A stretch of 64,000 nt of DNA. Source: Acinetobacter pecorum. GTDB taxonomy: Bacteria > Pseudomonadota > Gammaproteobacteria > Pseudomonadales > Moraxellaceae. Numbering within the stretch: the first letter of the stretch is position 1; every line of letters starts with the position of its first letter. The translations under genes and the position numbers were made by a program. Below, one piece after another: positions 47,988 through 58,126 of the stretch. The notes beneath the pieces were generated by a model that was not told the DNA's origin, ran no database searches, and saw only the letters and a program-made list of their open reading frames with translations. Location of the stretch: positions 1-64,000 of the forward strand of contig NZ_JACSPT010000008.1 in the NCBI RefSeq assembly GCF_014837015.1. The letters are read 5' to 3'.

Positions 47988-48862
47988 TGGCTAGCACAAC
48001 CAAGGGGATTATTTTAGCCGGTGGTTCGGGCACACGTTTGCATCCTATTACCAAAGGCATCTCGAAACAGCTACTTCCGATTTATGACAAACCGATGGTT
48101 TATTATCCATTATCTGTCCTGATGTTAGCCGGTATCAGTGACGTTCTGGTTATTAGTACGCCAGAGGATATTGAGGGGTTTAAGCGTTTATTAGGAGATG
48201 GTTCACAGTTTGGCATGGAGCTGAGTTATGCAATTCAGCCTCGCCCTGATGGTTTGGCACAAGCCTTTATCCTGGGCGAAAAATTTATTGGCCAAAGCAA
48301 TGTATGTCTGGTGCTGGGCGATAATATTTTCTACGGGCAAGGTTTTACCCCTATGCTACGTCAAGCTGCAGCACGGCAAAAAGGAGCAACGGTATTTGGT
48401 TATCAGGTGAAAGATCCTGAGCGCTTTGGCGTGGTGGAATTTGATGAACAGCACCGTGTGATTTCAATTGAAGAAAAACCGAAACATCCTAAATCTAACT
48501 TCGCCGTAACTGGCCTGTATTTTTATGACAATGATGTGATTCAAATTGCCAAACAGGTACAACCCTCCGAACGGGGTGAGCTGGAAATTACCTCGATTAA
48601 TCAGGCATATCTGGAACGAGGTGATTTAAATGTTGAATTGTTGGGGCGTGGGTTTGCCTGGTTGGATACAGGAACACAGGGCAGTCTGCTTGAGGCAGCT
48701 CAATTTGTAGAAACTATTGAAAAACGTCAGGGTTATAAAGTGGCCTGCCTGGAAGAAATTGCATTGAATAATGGCTGGCTGAGCAGAGAGGAAGTTTTAG
48801 CGATTGGTCAAACAATGAATAAAAATGGCTATGGACAATATCTGATTTCTTTAGTGGGGTAA
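47987..48862 (+). CDS. rmlA: Glucose-1-phosphate thymidylyltransferase
   Basis: A 291-residue nucleotidyltransferase forming dTDP-glucose from glucose-1-phosphate and dTTP. The signature [20 protein letters not shown] near the N-terminus and the later VLGDNIFYG motif are complete. It overlaps rmlB by one base and is followed 5 bases on by fdtA. rmlC and rmlD, needed for rhamnose, are absent, so the pathway goes to an amino sugar. Confidence 0.96.
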   Translation: MASTTKGIILAGGSGTRLHPITKGISKQLLPIYDKPMVYYPLSVLMLAGISDVLVISTPEDIEGFKRLLGDGSQFGMELSYAIQPRPDGLAQAFILGEKFIGQSNVCLVLGDNIFYGQGFTPMLRQAAARQKGATVFGYQVKDPERFGVVEFDEQHRVISIEEKPKHPKSNFAVTGLYFYDNDVIQIAKQVQPSERGELEITSINQAYLERGDLNVELLGRGFAWLDTGTQGSLLEAAQFVETIEKRQGYKVACLEEIALNNGWLSREEVLAIGQTMNKNGYGQYLISLVG

Positions 48863-48867
48863 TAACG

Positions 48868-49281
48868 ATGAATCTTATCGAATGGATAGAATTACCTAAT
48901 CTGGGAGATCATCGTGGCAGCTTGGTGGTCGCCGAAGCTAATCGGAATGTTCCTTTTAGTATACAGAGGCTCTATTATATTTTCGGTGCTCAGCCTGATG
49001 TTCCTCGTGGATTTCATGCACATAAAGACCTTCAACAAATTGCTTTTTGCATTCAAGGCAGTTGCAAAATGCTGATGGATAATGGCAAAGAAAAGCTAGA
49101 GGTCTTAATAGGTCAGTCTAATAAAGGATTATTTATCCCGCCAATGGTTTGGCATGAGATGCATGATTTTTCCAAAGATTGCATATTGCTGGTATTGGCA
49201 AGCGATTATTATGATGAAAGCGATTATATCCGCAATTATGACCAGTTTTTAAAAGAACTGCATAAGACCTGTACGCAATAG
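48868..49281 (+). CDS. fdtA: dTDP-4-oxo-6-deoxyglucose 3,4-oxoisomerase (FdtA/QdtA family)
   Basis: A 137-residue cupin that moves the keto group from C4 to C3. The conserved RGFHAHKDLQQIAFCIQG (His50 and His52 active-site pair) is the family mark. FdtA (galacto product, toward Fuc3N) and QdtA (gluco product, toward Qui3N) differ by few residues, so the stereochemistry is not certain; the fdtA symbol is the more common label in Acinetobacter loci. AACG lies ahead of the ATG; 5 bases follow rmlA. Confidence 0.85.
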   Translation: MNLIEWIELPNLGDHRGSLVVAEANRNVPFSIQRLYYIFGAQPDVPRGFHAHKDLQQIAFCIQGSCKMLMDNGKEKLEVLIGQSNKGLFIPPMVWHEMHDFSKDCILLVLASDYYDESDYIRNYDQFLKELHKTCTQ

Positions 49282-49350
49282 TGAATTAAAATAATAGCAT
49301 AATAAAAAACAGGGTTTTAAATAATAATAAATATTAAGGAGATGTATGAG

Positions 49351-50442
49351 ATGATTAAGCCGCTTACATCGTTGCGTATGTTTTTTGCACTATTTGTTTT
49401 TCTGAGTCATTTGGCTTTTCTTAAAAATGACACATATTATGCAGATGTTTTTAATAATATTTTTAATGAAGGATTTTTAGGTGTCAGTTTCTTCTTTATA
49501 TTAAGCGGATTTATTTTAGCCTATAACTATAGAGAAAAATTTCTCACTGGAAGTATTTCAAAAAAAGAGTTTTATATTTCTCGCTTAGCACGGGTATATC
49601 CGGTACATATTGCAACTACGGTGATTGTGCTTCTATTAACCTTTATCCAGTATGGACAAGGGTGGGAATACCTGTTTCAGCATATTTTTCTGATGCAAAG
49701 CTTTTTTCTGGAAGAAAATATTCATTTTTCATTAAATTCTCCTTCCTGGAGTATTTCTGATGAAATGTTCTTTTACTTACTTTTTCCCTTTGCACTTTTA
49801 ATGTCTGAAAAATTAAGAGGCTATATTTTTATTTTGTATTTTATAGGTATTTTACTATTAAATTTTCAGCTGGATAAAAATCAGAATCACTATTGGCTAT
49901 ATATCTCACCATTTGTGCGTTTTTCTGATTTTTTACTGGGCATGGTCCTGTTTGATATTTTTGAAAAAATAAAATTAAGTTACTCTAAAATAAACCGATC
50001 TGTTTTCGTTATTGAAATTGCAGCAATTTTGCTTTTTGTTCTATTCTTTGTATTTCATGATGATATCAATATAAGTTACAGGTATTCTATTTACTACTGG
50101 CTACCGATGGCAGCTATTATCCTTGTTTTTGCATTATCTCATGTTGCAAAGGAAAAGAGCATTATTACTAGATTTTTATCAAGTAAATATATGGTACTAG
50201 CGGGTGAAATTAGTTTTTCTTTTTATCTGCTTCATGTTTTAGAAATTCAAGTTTTAAATTATATAAAAAAGCTACTGTCATTCGATATAGATTTAATGCT
50301 GTTTTCAGGAATTATTTTTATAATCACCTTGATCGCTAGTTTTTTAATGTATAAATATATCGAAAAACCTCTCAATAGGAAAATGAAACAATTTTTATTA
50401 GAACCAGGTTTTAAATCTAAGAGTTATGAACTAAATAAATAA
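49351..50442 (+). CDS. Acyltransferase 3 family membrane protein
   Basis: A 363-residue integral membrane acyltransferase with about ten helices. The family motifs are SLRMFFALFVFLSH (catalytic His region, residues 6-19), GVSFFFILSGFILAY (48-62) and ARVYPVH (the Arg-containing loop, about 84-90). Members usually O-acetylate sugars at the membrane. The ATG at 49351 has AAGGAG 9 bases ahead; the in-frame ATG at 49342 directly abuts that site and was rejected. It occupies the place where related loci carry fdtC, the soluble N-acetyltransferase, between fdtA and fdtB. Clearly more AT-rich than rmlA. Confidence 0.88.
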   Translation: MIKPLTSLRMFFALFVFLSHLAFLKNDTYYADVFNNIFNEGFLGVSFFFILSGFILAYNYREKFLTGSISKKEFYISRLARVYPVHIATTVIVLLLTFIQYGQGWEYLFQHIFLMQSFFLEENIHFSLNSPSWSISDEMFFYLLFPFALLMSEKLRGYIFILYFIGILLLNFQLDKNQNHYWLYISPFVRFSDFLLGMVLFDIFEKIKLSYSKINRSVFVIEIAAILLFVLFFVFHDDINISYRYSIYYWLPMAAIILVFALSHVAKEKSIITRFLSSKYMVLAGEISFSFYLLHVLEIQVLNYIKKLLSFDIDLMLFSGIIFIITLIASFLMYKYIEKPLNRKMKQFLLEPGFKSKSYELNK

Positions 50443-50504
50443 ACTTTAATTTTAATAGAATTGAAATTAAAAAATAAATAAAAAATGATGTGAGATTGAT
50501 AAGA

Positions 50505-51620
50505 ATGATTCCTTTTCTTGATCTAAAAGCAATAAACGCGCAATACCGTGAAAAACTTATCACTGCTTGTACGCAGGTCATTGATTCAGGCTGGTATATA
50601 TGTGGCAAAGAATTAGAAGAATTTGAACGAAATTTTGCAAACTATTGTGGTACACAGTATGCCGTCGGAGTGGCAAATGGACTGGATGCACTTATTCTGA
50701 CCCTACGTGCATGGAAGGAATTGGGAAAACTTCATGAGGCAGATGAAGTCATTGTGCCTTCAAATACCTATATCGCAAGTATTCTCGCGATTTCACAAAA
50801 TAATTTAAAACCGGTGCTGGTCGAACCGGATATTCATACTTTTAATATTGATACTAAAAAAATTGAAGCAGCCATTACAGACCGAACCAAGGCAATTTTA
50901 CCAGTTCATTTATATGGACAGCTTGCTGCAATGCCAGAAATTATGAGTATTGCCAAGAAATACCATTTACTGGTTTTAGAGGATTCAGCCCAAGCTCACG
51001 GTGCTGAAATAGGGGGTAAAAAAGCAGGAAATTGGGGAGATGCCTCAGGCTTTAGTTTTTATCCGGGTAAAAACTTGGGTGCATTAGGAGACGGAGGCGC
51101 GATTACCACCAACGATGCCGAGTTAGCCGATATGCTAAAGGCTATACGTAATTATGGTTCACATGAAAAATATAAAAATCTGGTACCTGGAGTAAATAGT
51201 CGCCTTGATGAAATCCAGGCTGCAATTCTAAATATAAAACTGAAATTTTTGGACCGGGAGAACCAGCATCGCCGCCAGATTGCAGATCTCTATTTAAAAG
51301 GAATTCAAAATCCGGCCATTGAGCTTCCACTCATAATTATAGACACGGAAACTTATACCCAGCATGTTTGGCATTTGTTTGTCATTCGAACCAGACATCG
51401 GGAAGAATTACAAAAATATCTGGCAGACCATGGGGTACAGACACTGATTCATTATCCGATTCCACCGCATAAACAACAAGCTTATAAAGAGTGGAATGAC
51501 TTAAGTTTACCAATTTCAGAACAAATTCATGCCGAGGTCTTGAGCTTGCCGATCGGGCCTACTTTATCTGTAGATGAAGCAAAGCAGATTGTTCAGTTAT
51601 GTAATGGTTTTCAAATATAG
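50505..51620 (+). CDS. fdtB: dTDP-3-oxo-6-deoxyhexose aminotransferase (FdtB family)
   Basis: A 371-residue DegT/DnrJ/EryC1/StrS PLP enzyme that puts an amino group on C3 of the FdtA product. The PLP lysine is Lys189 in [10 protein letters not shown], with [10 protein letters not shown] before it. The frame opens at a GTG (50490), but ATG at 50505 begins the typical [13 protein letters not shown] and was chosen despite a weak ribosome site. Its stop abuts the wzx start. It gives dTDP-Fuc3N or dTDP-Qui3N. Confidence 0.9.
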   Translation: MIPFLDLKAINAQYREKLITACTQVIDSGWYICGKELEEFERNFANYCGTQYAVGVANGLDALILTLRAWKELGKLHEADEVIVPSNTYIASILAISQNNLKPVLVEPDIHTFNIDTKKIEAAITDRTKAILPVHLYGQLAAMPEIMSIAKKYHLLVLEDSAQAHGAEIGGKKAGNWGDASGFSFYPGKNLGALGDGGAITTNDAELADMLKAIRNYGSHEKYKNLVPGVNSRLDEIQAAILNIKLKFLDRENQHRRQIADLYLKGIQNPAIELPLIIIDTETYTQHVWHLFVIRTRHREELQKYLADHGVQTLIHYPIPPHKQQAYKEWNDLSLPISEQIHAEVLSLPIGPTLSVDEAKQIVQLCNGFQI

Positions 51621-52865
51621 ATGAATTTACTTACGACCAGCGTACTCAATGGTGTGGCGGTGTTGATTAAGACCCTAACCCTGTTTGTACTGAATAAAAT
51701 TCTGGCTGTATATCTGGGACCGACTGGATATGCCGCTTTAGGACAATTTCAAAATTTTATTCAAATGGTGACCACTTTTGCGGGTAGCGCAATTAATACT
51801 GCCGTCATTAAATATACGGCCGAGTATCATGAAGACCAAAACAGACAACGTGCAATCTGGAAAACGGCAGGCAGTCTTGTTTTCCTATTCAGCCTGATTT
51901 TTGCAATATTAATTTTAATTTTCCAAAGTCAGCTGTCACTATATATATTTCATACTCTTGAATATCAAAATGTTTTCGTATGGTTCGCAGTGTTTTTAGT
52001 GTTTTTTAATTTTAATACATTGTTTTTAGCAATACTAAATGGCAAAAAAGAAATATTAAAACTGGTCATTGCCAATATTGCAGGCAGTTTATTCGCGCTT
52101 ATTATTACCAGTATTTTGGCTATAAAATTACATCTATATGGTGCCTTGATTGCATTATCTATTTATCAGTCTATTGCATTTATAGTGACTTTATTTCTGT
52201 GTTATCGAGCGAAGTGGTTTAAATTTTCATCTCTGTTTGGAAAAATAGACCTCGAAATTACTAAAAAATTTAGTTCTTTTGTCTGGATGGCATTGGTGAG
52301 TGCCATCTGTGTGCCTTTATCACAAATGCTGATTCGCGCCTATTTAAGCCGGGAGTTTGGTCTGGCATATGCAGGATACTGGGAAGCGATGATCCGTCTA
52401 AGTACCGTATACTTGATGCTGGTTACAACAATATTAGGAGTCTATTACTTACCGCGTTTATCAGAACTCAAGATGCTTGATGAAATTAAGAAAGAAATCT
52501 ATTTAGGCTACAAGTTCCTGTTTCCACTGGCTGTGGCAGGTGGAATCATCGTTTTTGTGCTACGCGATTGGATTATCAACGTATTGTTCAGTCCATCTTT
52601 CGCACCCATGCAAAGCCTGTTCTTTTGGCAAATGATGGGCGATGCATTAAAAATAGGGAGCTGGATACTTGCTTATTTAATGTTAAGCAAAGCCATGACC
52701 AAACTGTATATTTCTACAGAAATTATATTTACTGTGTCCCTTCTGGTTTTGACTTATGTATGTACCCAGGTTTTTGGATTTGAAGGTGTTTCGATTGCTT
52801 ACCTGGTAAATTACGGGATGTATTGGATAGTTATCAGTTTATTTATATTTAAGCCATTAAAATAA
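51621..52865 (+). CDS. wzx: O-antigen/capsule unit flippase Wzx
   Basis: A 414-residue MOP-superfamily membrane protein with about 12 helices, of the WzxE-like translocase branch (LNKILAVYLGPTGYAALGQFQNF near the N-terminus). It flips the undecaprenyl-linked repeat unit across the inner membrane. The start codon immediately follows the fdtB stop (TAG-ATG) with no own ribosome site, so translation is coupled. WzxE-type flippases often serve 6-deoxyhexosamine units, in keeping with the neighbours. Confidence 0.88.
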   Translation: MNLLTTSVLNGVAVLIKTLTLFVLNKILAVYLGPTGYAALGQFQNFIQMVTTFAGSAINTAVIKYTAEYHEDQNRQRAIWKTAGSLVFLFSLIFAILILIFQSQLSLYIFHTLEYQNVFVWFAVFLVFFNFNTLFLAILNGKKEILKLVIANIAGSLFALIITSILAIKLHLYGALIALSIYQSIAFIVTLFLCYRAKWFKFSSLFGKIDLEITKKFSSFVWMALVSAICVPLSQMLIRAYLSREFGLAYAGYWEAMIRLSTVYLMLVTTILGVYYLPRLSELKMLDEIKKEIYLGYKFLFPLAVAGGIIVFVLRDWIINVLFSPSFAPMQSLFFWQMMGDALKIGSWILAYLMLSKAMTKLYISTEIIFTVSLLVLTYVCTQVFGFEGVSIAYLVNYGMYWIVISLFIFKPLK

Positions 52866-52878
52866 AAAGAGATATAAT

Positions 52879-53766
52879 ATGAAAATTGAATACCCTTTAA
52901 TTTCTATCATTATACCAAGTTATAATCATGAGAGATTTGTGTGTGACAGTATCCGGAGTGTCATTGACCAGTCGTATCAGAATATTGAGTTAATTGTCAT
53001 TGATGATGGATCTACAGATTCTTCCGTAGAAAAAATCCAAGAACTGATTCCGCTCTGTGAAAAACGATTTACCCGATTTGAGTTTAGATATCGACCCAAT
53101 CAGGGCTTGAGTGCAACCTTGAATGAAGCATTAGAATGGACACAGGGAGAATATTTTTCTTCTCTGGCTTCAGATGATATAATCTTAAAAGATAAAATAA
53201 AAATACAATCCGAATTTTTAAACCAGAACAAAAATTGTATCGCAGTATTTGGAGGAGTGGCAGTTATTGATAATGATTCTAAGCTTGTTAAAAACAGGGT
53301 AAAAAAAAGACAAAGTTATAATTTTGAAAAAATTTTATTATTAGAACATGATTTGCCAGCTACGACCCAACTGATCCGATCTAAAGCTTTGAAAAAAATT
53401 GGCGGTTATGATGCTAAGGTAAAAATCGAAGATTGGTATATGTGGCTGCTTTTAGCACAGGAAGGGGAGTTATGTTATCTTCCTGTTATTTTTGCTAAAT
53501 ACAGGCTACATGATAATAATATGCATAAACAGACGTCACTTATGCATGATTCGAGAATGATGATTTTAAATGACTACCAAAATCATATTCTATTTAATAA
53601 AGCAAAAAAAAGAGCTTTATGGATAAATGCATTTGAATTGGGGTTGTTTTCCAAAAAGCAATCATTAGAAAAAATGCTCAGTATTTTGAGAGAATATCCA
53701 TCTGAAATTTTAACATATGATTTTTTCAGGTTTTTTTACTGGTTATTGATTAAAAAAGATTTTTAA
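52879..53766 (+). CDS. Family 2 glycosyltransferase
   Basis: A 295-residue GT-A enzyme. The N-terminal ISIIIPSYNHERFV (residues 8-21), IVIDDGSTD (about 38-46) and the metal-binding SSLASDD (about 92-98) are typical of GT2. It adds one sugar of the repeat unit; donor and acceptor cannot be read. It is 13 bases after wzx; a 150-base AT-rich gap separates it from wzy. Confidence 0.87.
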   Translation: MKIEYPLISIIIPSYNHERFVCDSIRSVIDQSYQNIELIVIDDGSTDSSVEKIQELIPLCEKRFTRFEFRYRPNQGLSATLNEALEWTQGEYFSSLASDDIILKDKIKIQSEFLNQNKNCIAVFGGVAVIDNDSKLVKNRVKKRQSYNFEKILLLEHDLPATTQLIRSKALKKIGGYDAKVKIEDWYMWLLLAQEGELCYLPVIFAKYRLHDNNMHKQTSLMHDSRMMILNDYQNHILFNKAKKRALWINAFELGLFSKKQSLEKMLSILREYPSEILTYDFFRFFYWLLIKKDF

Positions 53767-53916
53767 TATAAATAAGTTTGATAAATATTATTAATTTTGT
53801 TAGAAAACATAATTTTAAAATATCTTAAATAAGAAAATAATTAAATTAATAATATAAATATTAATCGGTTCTTTTGCTTTTCTGCTAAGTAAAGGACAAT
53901 AAAAAAGGAATAGATA

Positions 53917-55059
53917 ATGATTATTTTAAATGAAACTAATTCAAAAAATAACATTATTTTTTTAAGTGATACTAATATAAGAGATAAATCAATTATATAT
54001 CTTATACTATTTTCATTTTTTTTATCTCAGTTTTATTTTTGGTCAAGTGGAGTTCCCCAATTCAGCCATATTTTTATTATGGGTGCTATTTTATTACTAT
54101 TTAGCAAAAGCTCTAAAATAAATATTGAATATTCAAATATAATTTTATTATTTGTTGCTTATGCAATTTGTGTGAATTTTGCTTGGTATTTAATTGTTCT
54201 CGATTCAAGTTATATGATGTCGACTGTTTACTGGATATTTAATTTATTGTTTTTTCTATTAATGATGAATTTAAATCAAGTTCAGATTAATTTTTTCTAT
54301 GAAAAATTATTATTCCTGATCCCTTTTTCCTATATTGTTGAAATTATTATCTGGGCAAGCAACTTAGGTCGTTATGATTTTGAACCTCGATACAATGGTC
54401 TTTTTAATGATCCTAACCAGATGGCATTTTGGGTGCTGAGTAGCTGTGCAATTTACCTATATATTTCAGGAAACGGCTTTAAAAAAATAACTGTCTATTT
54501 TTTAGCCTTATTCTTGATTTTATTGACCATGTCACGATCTGCTTCAATTGGTTTTTTAATGTTAACTCTGGGACTTATATTTAGTCAAAAAGGGGACCTG
54601 AATAAAAGAATATTTGTATTCATTGGAACATTAGTACTTTTTGGAAGCTTAAGCTACTTTTTATATAACTTGGGGGTCTTTGATAGTATTGCACTACGCT
54701 TTATGGAAGGGTTAGATCAACGAGACAGTCAGGTAGAAGGACGTGGTCTTTTTAGTTTTTTAGATTATCCTCAATATTTGATTTTTGGTGCTGGGCAAGG
54801 CGCCCACTGGTTATATAACCCTACAGGAAATGAAATTCACTCAACTTGGTTAGGTATCTTATTTTATTATGGGATTATAGGAATATCCTTATTTTTAATA
54901 TTTTTATATCAAATATTCAAGAAACTATCGCTTTCCAACAAGATGATATTATTAGGGCCAATGTTATATGGGTTCACCACTTATAGCGCAAGAACAATTA
55001 TTTTTTGGTTTTTATTGGCGGCTTTTTTATTATTTTCAAATAATAATAAGGATGAATAA
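53917..55059 (+). CDS. wzy: Capsule repeat-unit polymerase Wzy
   Basis: A 380-residue protein of about 10-11 helices, very AT-rich. The call rests on topology, position and the periplasmic-loop motif GLFNDPNQMAFW (about residues 163-174), which is the NDPNQ signature of O-antigen ligase/polymerase family proteins; primary sequence is otherwise poorly conserved. It joins flipped units into chains. An AAGGA site is 7 bases ahead of the ATG. The next gene starts 2 bases after its stop. Confidence 0.85.
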   Translation: MIILNETNSKNNIIFLSDTNIRDKSIIYLILFSFFLSQFYFWSSGVPQFSHIFIMGAILLLFSKSSKINIEYSNIILLFVAYAICVNFAWYLIVLDSSYMMSTVYWIFNLLFFLLMMNLNQVQINFFYEKLLFLIPFSYIVEIIIWASNLGRYDFEPRYNGLFNDPNQMAFWVLSSCAIYLYISGNGFKKITVYFLALFLILLTMSRSASIGFLMLTLGLIFSQKGDLNKRIFVFIGTLVLFGSLSYFLYNLGVFDSIALRFMEGLDQRDSQVEGRGLFSFLDYPQYLIFGAGQGAHWLYNPTGNEIHSTWLGILFYYGIIGISLFLIFLYQIFKKLSLSNKMILLGPMLYGFTTYSARTIIFWFLLAAFLLFSNNNKDE

Positions 55060-55061
55060 AT

Positions 55062-55928
55062 ATGTATATTTCTATCGGAATTCCATTTTTTAATGCTGAA
55101 AAATTCTTGGAAGATGCGATTAAATCTGTCCTTGCCCAAACTTTTCAAGACTGGGAACTCATACTGGTAGATGATGGTTCGACAGACCGATCTTTAGAAA
55201 TAGCCCGATCATTTCTCGATCCTCGAATCCGTATCATTTCTGATGGTTATAATAGAAGATTACCCTATCGCTTAAATCAGATTATTAGTGAAGCAAAATA
55301 TGACATTATTGCGCGTATGGATGCTGATGATTTAATGGCTGTAGACCGGCTTGAAAAACAGATTAAAGTCCTAAATGAAAATCCAGAGATTGATTTGGTT
55401 GTTACCAGCTTATATTCCATTGGAAATAAAAATGAAATTCTAGGAAAAAGAATTTTTTCTACCCACCAGATGCAGCCAAAAGAAATTTTGCAAGGCTTGA
55501 CAAATTTATTACATCCTTCACTTCTTGCACGTAAGGCTTGGTGTCAAAGAAATCCTTATCAGGAAAATAACTGCCTAGCTGAAGATTATGAATTATGGCT
55601 CTCAGCAGCTATAAAAAATGATTTTAATTATGTGGTGATGCAAGAACCCTTGTATTTTTATCGAGAAGTAGAAAATGTAAAAAAAGAGAAAATGATCCGT
55701 GGTTATAATACCCAGATTGAAGTAATCAAAAAATATTATAATAATATAATCGCTGATCGCGAGAAAAATAGGATTCTTTTAAAATTTGAGATAAAAAAAA
55801 TTATTGTAAAAACATTAGATTTTTTGAAGTTAATGAAGATTTTACATAGTCGTAGGATAACCGCTGTTTCTGATGAGGATAAAAACTTTTATATATCACA
55901 ATTAGAACTCATAGAGCGTATAAAATAA
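55062..55928 (+). CDS. Family 2 glycosyltransferase
   Basis: A 288-residue GT-A transferase: SIGIPFFNAEKFLEDAI at the start, LILVDDGSTDRS, the IARMDADD metal site (about residues 82-89) and the C-terminal LAEDYELWL block holding the catalytic base. A Lys-rich tail follows. It overlaps the next gene by one base (ATG within TAATG). Sugar specificity unknown. Confidence 0.88.
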   Translation: MYISIGIPFFNAEKFLEDAIKSVLAQTFQDWELILVDDGSTDRSLEIARSFLDPRIRIISDGYNRRLPYRLNQIISEAKYDIIARMDADDLMAVDRLEKQIKVLNENPEIDLVVTSLYSIGNKNEILGKRIFSTHQMQPKEILQGLTNLLHPSLLARKAWCQRNPYQENNCLAEDYELWLSAAIKNDFNYVVMQEPLYFYREVENVKKEKMIRGYNTQIEVIKKYYNNIIADREKNRILLKFEIKKIIVKTLDFLKLMKILHSRRITAVSDEDKNFYISQLELIERIK

Positions 55929-57076
55929 TGGTCTCTAAAAAAATTATTATCATTGGAACAACAGCTTCTAATCTTTATGGCTTCCGCAAAGATTTCATTT
56001 TGTCCTGTTTAGCACAGAATTATCATGTTTATGCTTTTGTGTCTGAATACACCAGTGAATGGTTGGAAAAAATACAAAGTTTAGGAGTTACGCTGGTTAC
56101 CTATAAACTTAGTCGTGGTGGATTAAACCCATTGGCTGATCTGGGTTCAACCTATCAGCTGATTAAAAAAATAAAAGAAATTCAACCTGATATTGTATTT
56201 TCATATTCAACTAAACCGGTTATTTATGCAACTTTGGCTGCTTACAGAACCAAGGTTCCTTATATCTATGGCATGATTGAAGGATTGGGTTCGCCTTTTA
56301 CCATTCATAAACATGGGCTCAGTCTGAAAGCCCAATTCATACGCTTTGTACAAATTTCTCTATATCGGCTGGCATTTCCATATCTAGACAAAATTATTTT
56401 TCTTAATCGCGAAGACCCCAAAGATCTAGTCCATCGTTATAACCTTCCCCATAAAAGAAATGCAATTCAAGTCCTGGGACCAATTGGTCTTAATTTGCAT
56501 GATTATGCTTATACGAAATGGGATGATCAAAAAAAATTATCTTTTATCTTTATTGCCAGGCTCATTGCTGAGAAGGGTATATTTGAATATTTAGAAGCTG
56601 CTAAAATAGTGAAGCAAAAATATCCCGATATAACATTTAAAATTATAGGGGGGCTAGATCCTGAAAACCCCACGGGTCTGAAACAGGCACAATTAGATCA
56701 ATTGATAGAAACAGGAATTATAGAATACGCTGGCTTTGTACAGGATGTAGATCAACAAATACGTCAGAGTGCAGTTTTTGTATTACCTTCCTATTATCGA
56801 GAAGGCGTACCTCGCAGTACTCAAGAAGCAATGGCAATAGGAAGGCCTGTAATTACTACTGATGTACCAGGCTGCAATCAGACTGTAGTAAATGAAGTTA
56901 CGGGTTTTCTAATTCCAAAATGGGATATAAGGGCATTAGTAAACAAAATGATTTATTTTATAGAGCATCCGGAACAGGTAAATAAAATGGGATATCAAGG
57001 ATTTTTGTATGCCAAAAAGAATTTTAATGCTGATCATATTAATCATCGGTTGTTACAAATATTAGAAATGATTTAG
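55928..57076 (+). CDS. Family 4 glycosyltransferase
   Basis: A 382-residue GT-B transferase of the PglA/TuaC-like GT4 group. The N-terminal half includes YSTKPVIYATLAAY and YIYGMIEGLG. The C-terminal donor half has FIARLIAEKGIFEYLEAAK and the E-x7-E motif region REGVPRSTQEAMAIGRPVI. It adds a sugar to the lipid-linked unit on the cytoplasmic side. It overlaps the GT2 gene by one base; a gap of 93 bases follows. Confidence 0.88.
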   Translation: MVSKKIIIIGTTASNLYGFRKDFILSCLAQNYHVYAFVSEYTSEWLEKIQSLGVTLVTYKLSRGGLNPLADLGSTYQLIKKIKEIQPDIVFSYSTKPVIYATLAAYRTKVPYIYGMIEGLGSPFTIHKHGLSLKAQFIRFVQISLYRLAFPYLDKIIFLNREDPKDLVHRYNLPHKRNAIQVLGPIGLNLHDYAYTKWDDQKKLSFIFIARLIAEKGIFEYLEAAKIVKQKYPDITFKIIGGLDPENPTGLKQAQLDQLIETGIIEYAGFVQDVDQQIRQSAVFVLPSYYREGVPRSTQEAMAIGRPVITTDVPGCNQTVVNEVTGFLIPKWDIRALVNKMIYFIEHPEQVNKMGYQGFLYAKKNFNADHINHRLLQILEMI

Positions 57077-57169
57077 CTCTTAAAAAATATTTTTTTAATT
57101 ATAAAAATTAAATTTTAGCTATACATAATTTTAAAAATAATAAAGATTTATAATATGATATAGGAGATT

Positions 57170-58126
57170 ATGGTGATCGAAGATATAAGCTTTCAAATAA
57201 AAAAATATGAAGATTCTGATAAGAACGGATGGAATGAATTTTTATTAACATGTAAAAATTATCATTTTATATTTAATCGGGATTTTATGGAATATCATTC
57301 TGATCGCTTTGAAGATTTCTCTTTAATATTTAAAAATGATAAAGGTAAAATCATGGCATTGTTGCCTGGCAATATTAAAGATAATATTTTTTATAGTCAT
57401 CAAGGTCTAACCTTTGGTGGGTTTTTAATTAATAGAGGAATACATGCTGTTGATATGATTGAGTTATTCAATCAATTAAAGATTTTTTTAAAAGACAGAA
57501 ATATTAAAAAAATTATATATAAATGTATCCCGGTAATTTATCATAATTATCCGGCACAAGAAGACTTATATGCTTTATTTATAAATCATGCACATCTTTA
57601 TCGTAGAGATATTAGTACTTCTATTTATTTAGAGGAAGAATATTCATATTCCGCAAGCAAAAGAAGATCAATTGAGAAGCTTAAAAAAAACGGGGTTAGT
57701 TGTGAAGAAGTAGATCAGCCCAGTATAGTTTGGGGGGTTCTGCGTGAGGTGTTACTTCAGCATCATAATCAGCAACCTGTACATAATGAAATTGAAATAG
57801 ACTTATTAAAAAGTAGATTCCCTAATAATATAAAAGCTTATAAGTGCTGTATTGATGGCCATATTGTGGCAGCAGCAATCACTTTTGAAACTGATAGAGT
57901 GGTACATACCCAGTATTTGGCCAGTAATGATAAGGGTCGGGAAGAAAAGGTTCTAGACTATCTGATTGATTTCTTGATAAATAATAGTAAAAAATTTGCT
58001 AAAATATTTGATTTTGGTACTTCTAACGAGAATGAAGGAAAATTTTTGAATAAGGGTTTAATCTATCAAAAAGAACGATTTGGTGCTCGTGCGATTGTGC
58101 ATGATTATTATAGTATAGATTTATAA
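57170..58126 (+). CDS. FemAB/GNAT-like acyl- or aminoacyl-transferase
   Basis: A 318-residue soluble protein with the double-GNAT layout of FemAB/BioF2-type proteins. The N-terminal half ends in GLTFGGFLINRGIH; the C-terminal half contains SKRRSIEKLKKNGVS, then an acyl-CoA-binding-like segment with HIVAAAITFETDRVVHTQYLAS and FDFGTSNENEGKFLNKG. The activity is not proven. In capsule loci such genes are suspected to N-acylate amino sugars. The ATG at 57170 has AGGAG only 3 bases ahead; the GTG at 57173 is an equally good start. It is the last gene before an 809-base gap. Confidence 0.6.
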   Translation: MVIEDISFQIKKYEDSDKNGWNEFLLTCKNYHFIFNRDFMEYHSDRFEDFSLIFKNDKGKIMALLPGNIKDNIFYSHQGLTFGGFLINRGIHAVDMIELFNQLKIFLKDRNIKKIIYKCIPVIYHNYPAQEDLYALFINHAHLYRRDISTSIYLEEEYSYSASKRRSIEKLKKNGVSCEEVDQPSIVWGVLREVLLQHHNQQPVHNEIEIDLLKSRFPNNIKAYKCCIDGHIVAAAITFETDRVVHTQYLASNDKGREEKVLDYLIDFLINNSKKFAKIFDFGTSNENEGKFLNKGLIYQKERFGARAIVHDYYSIDL

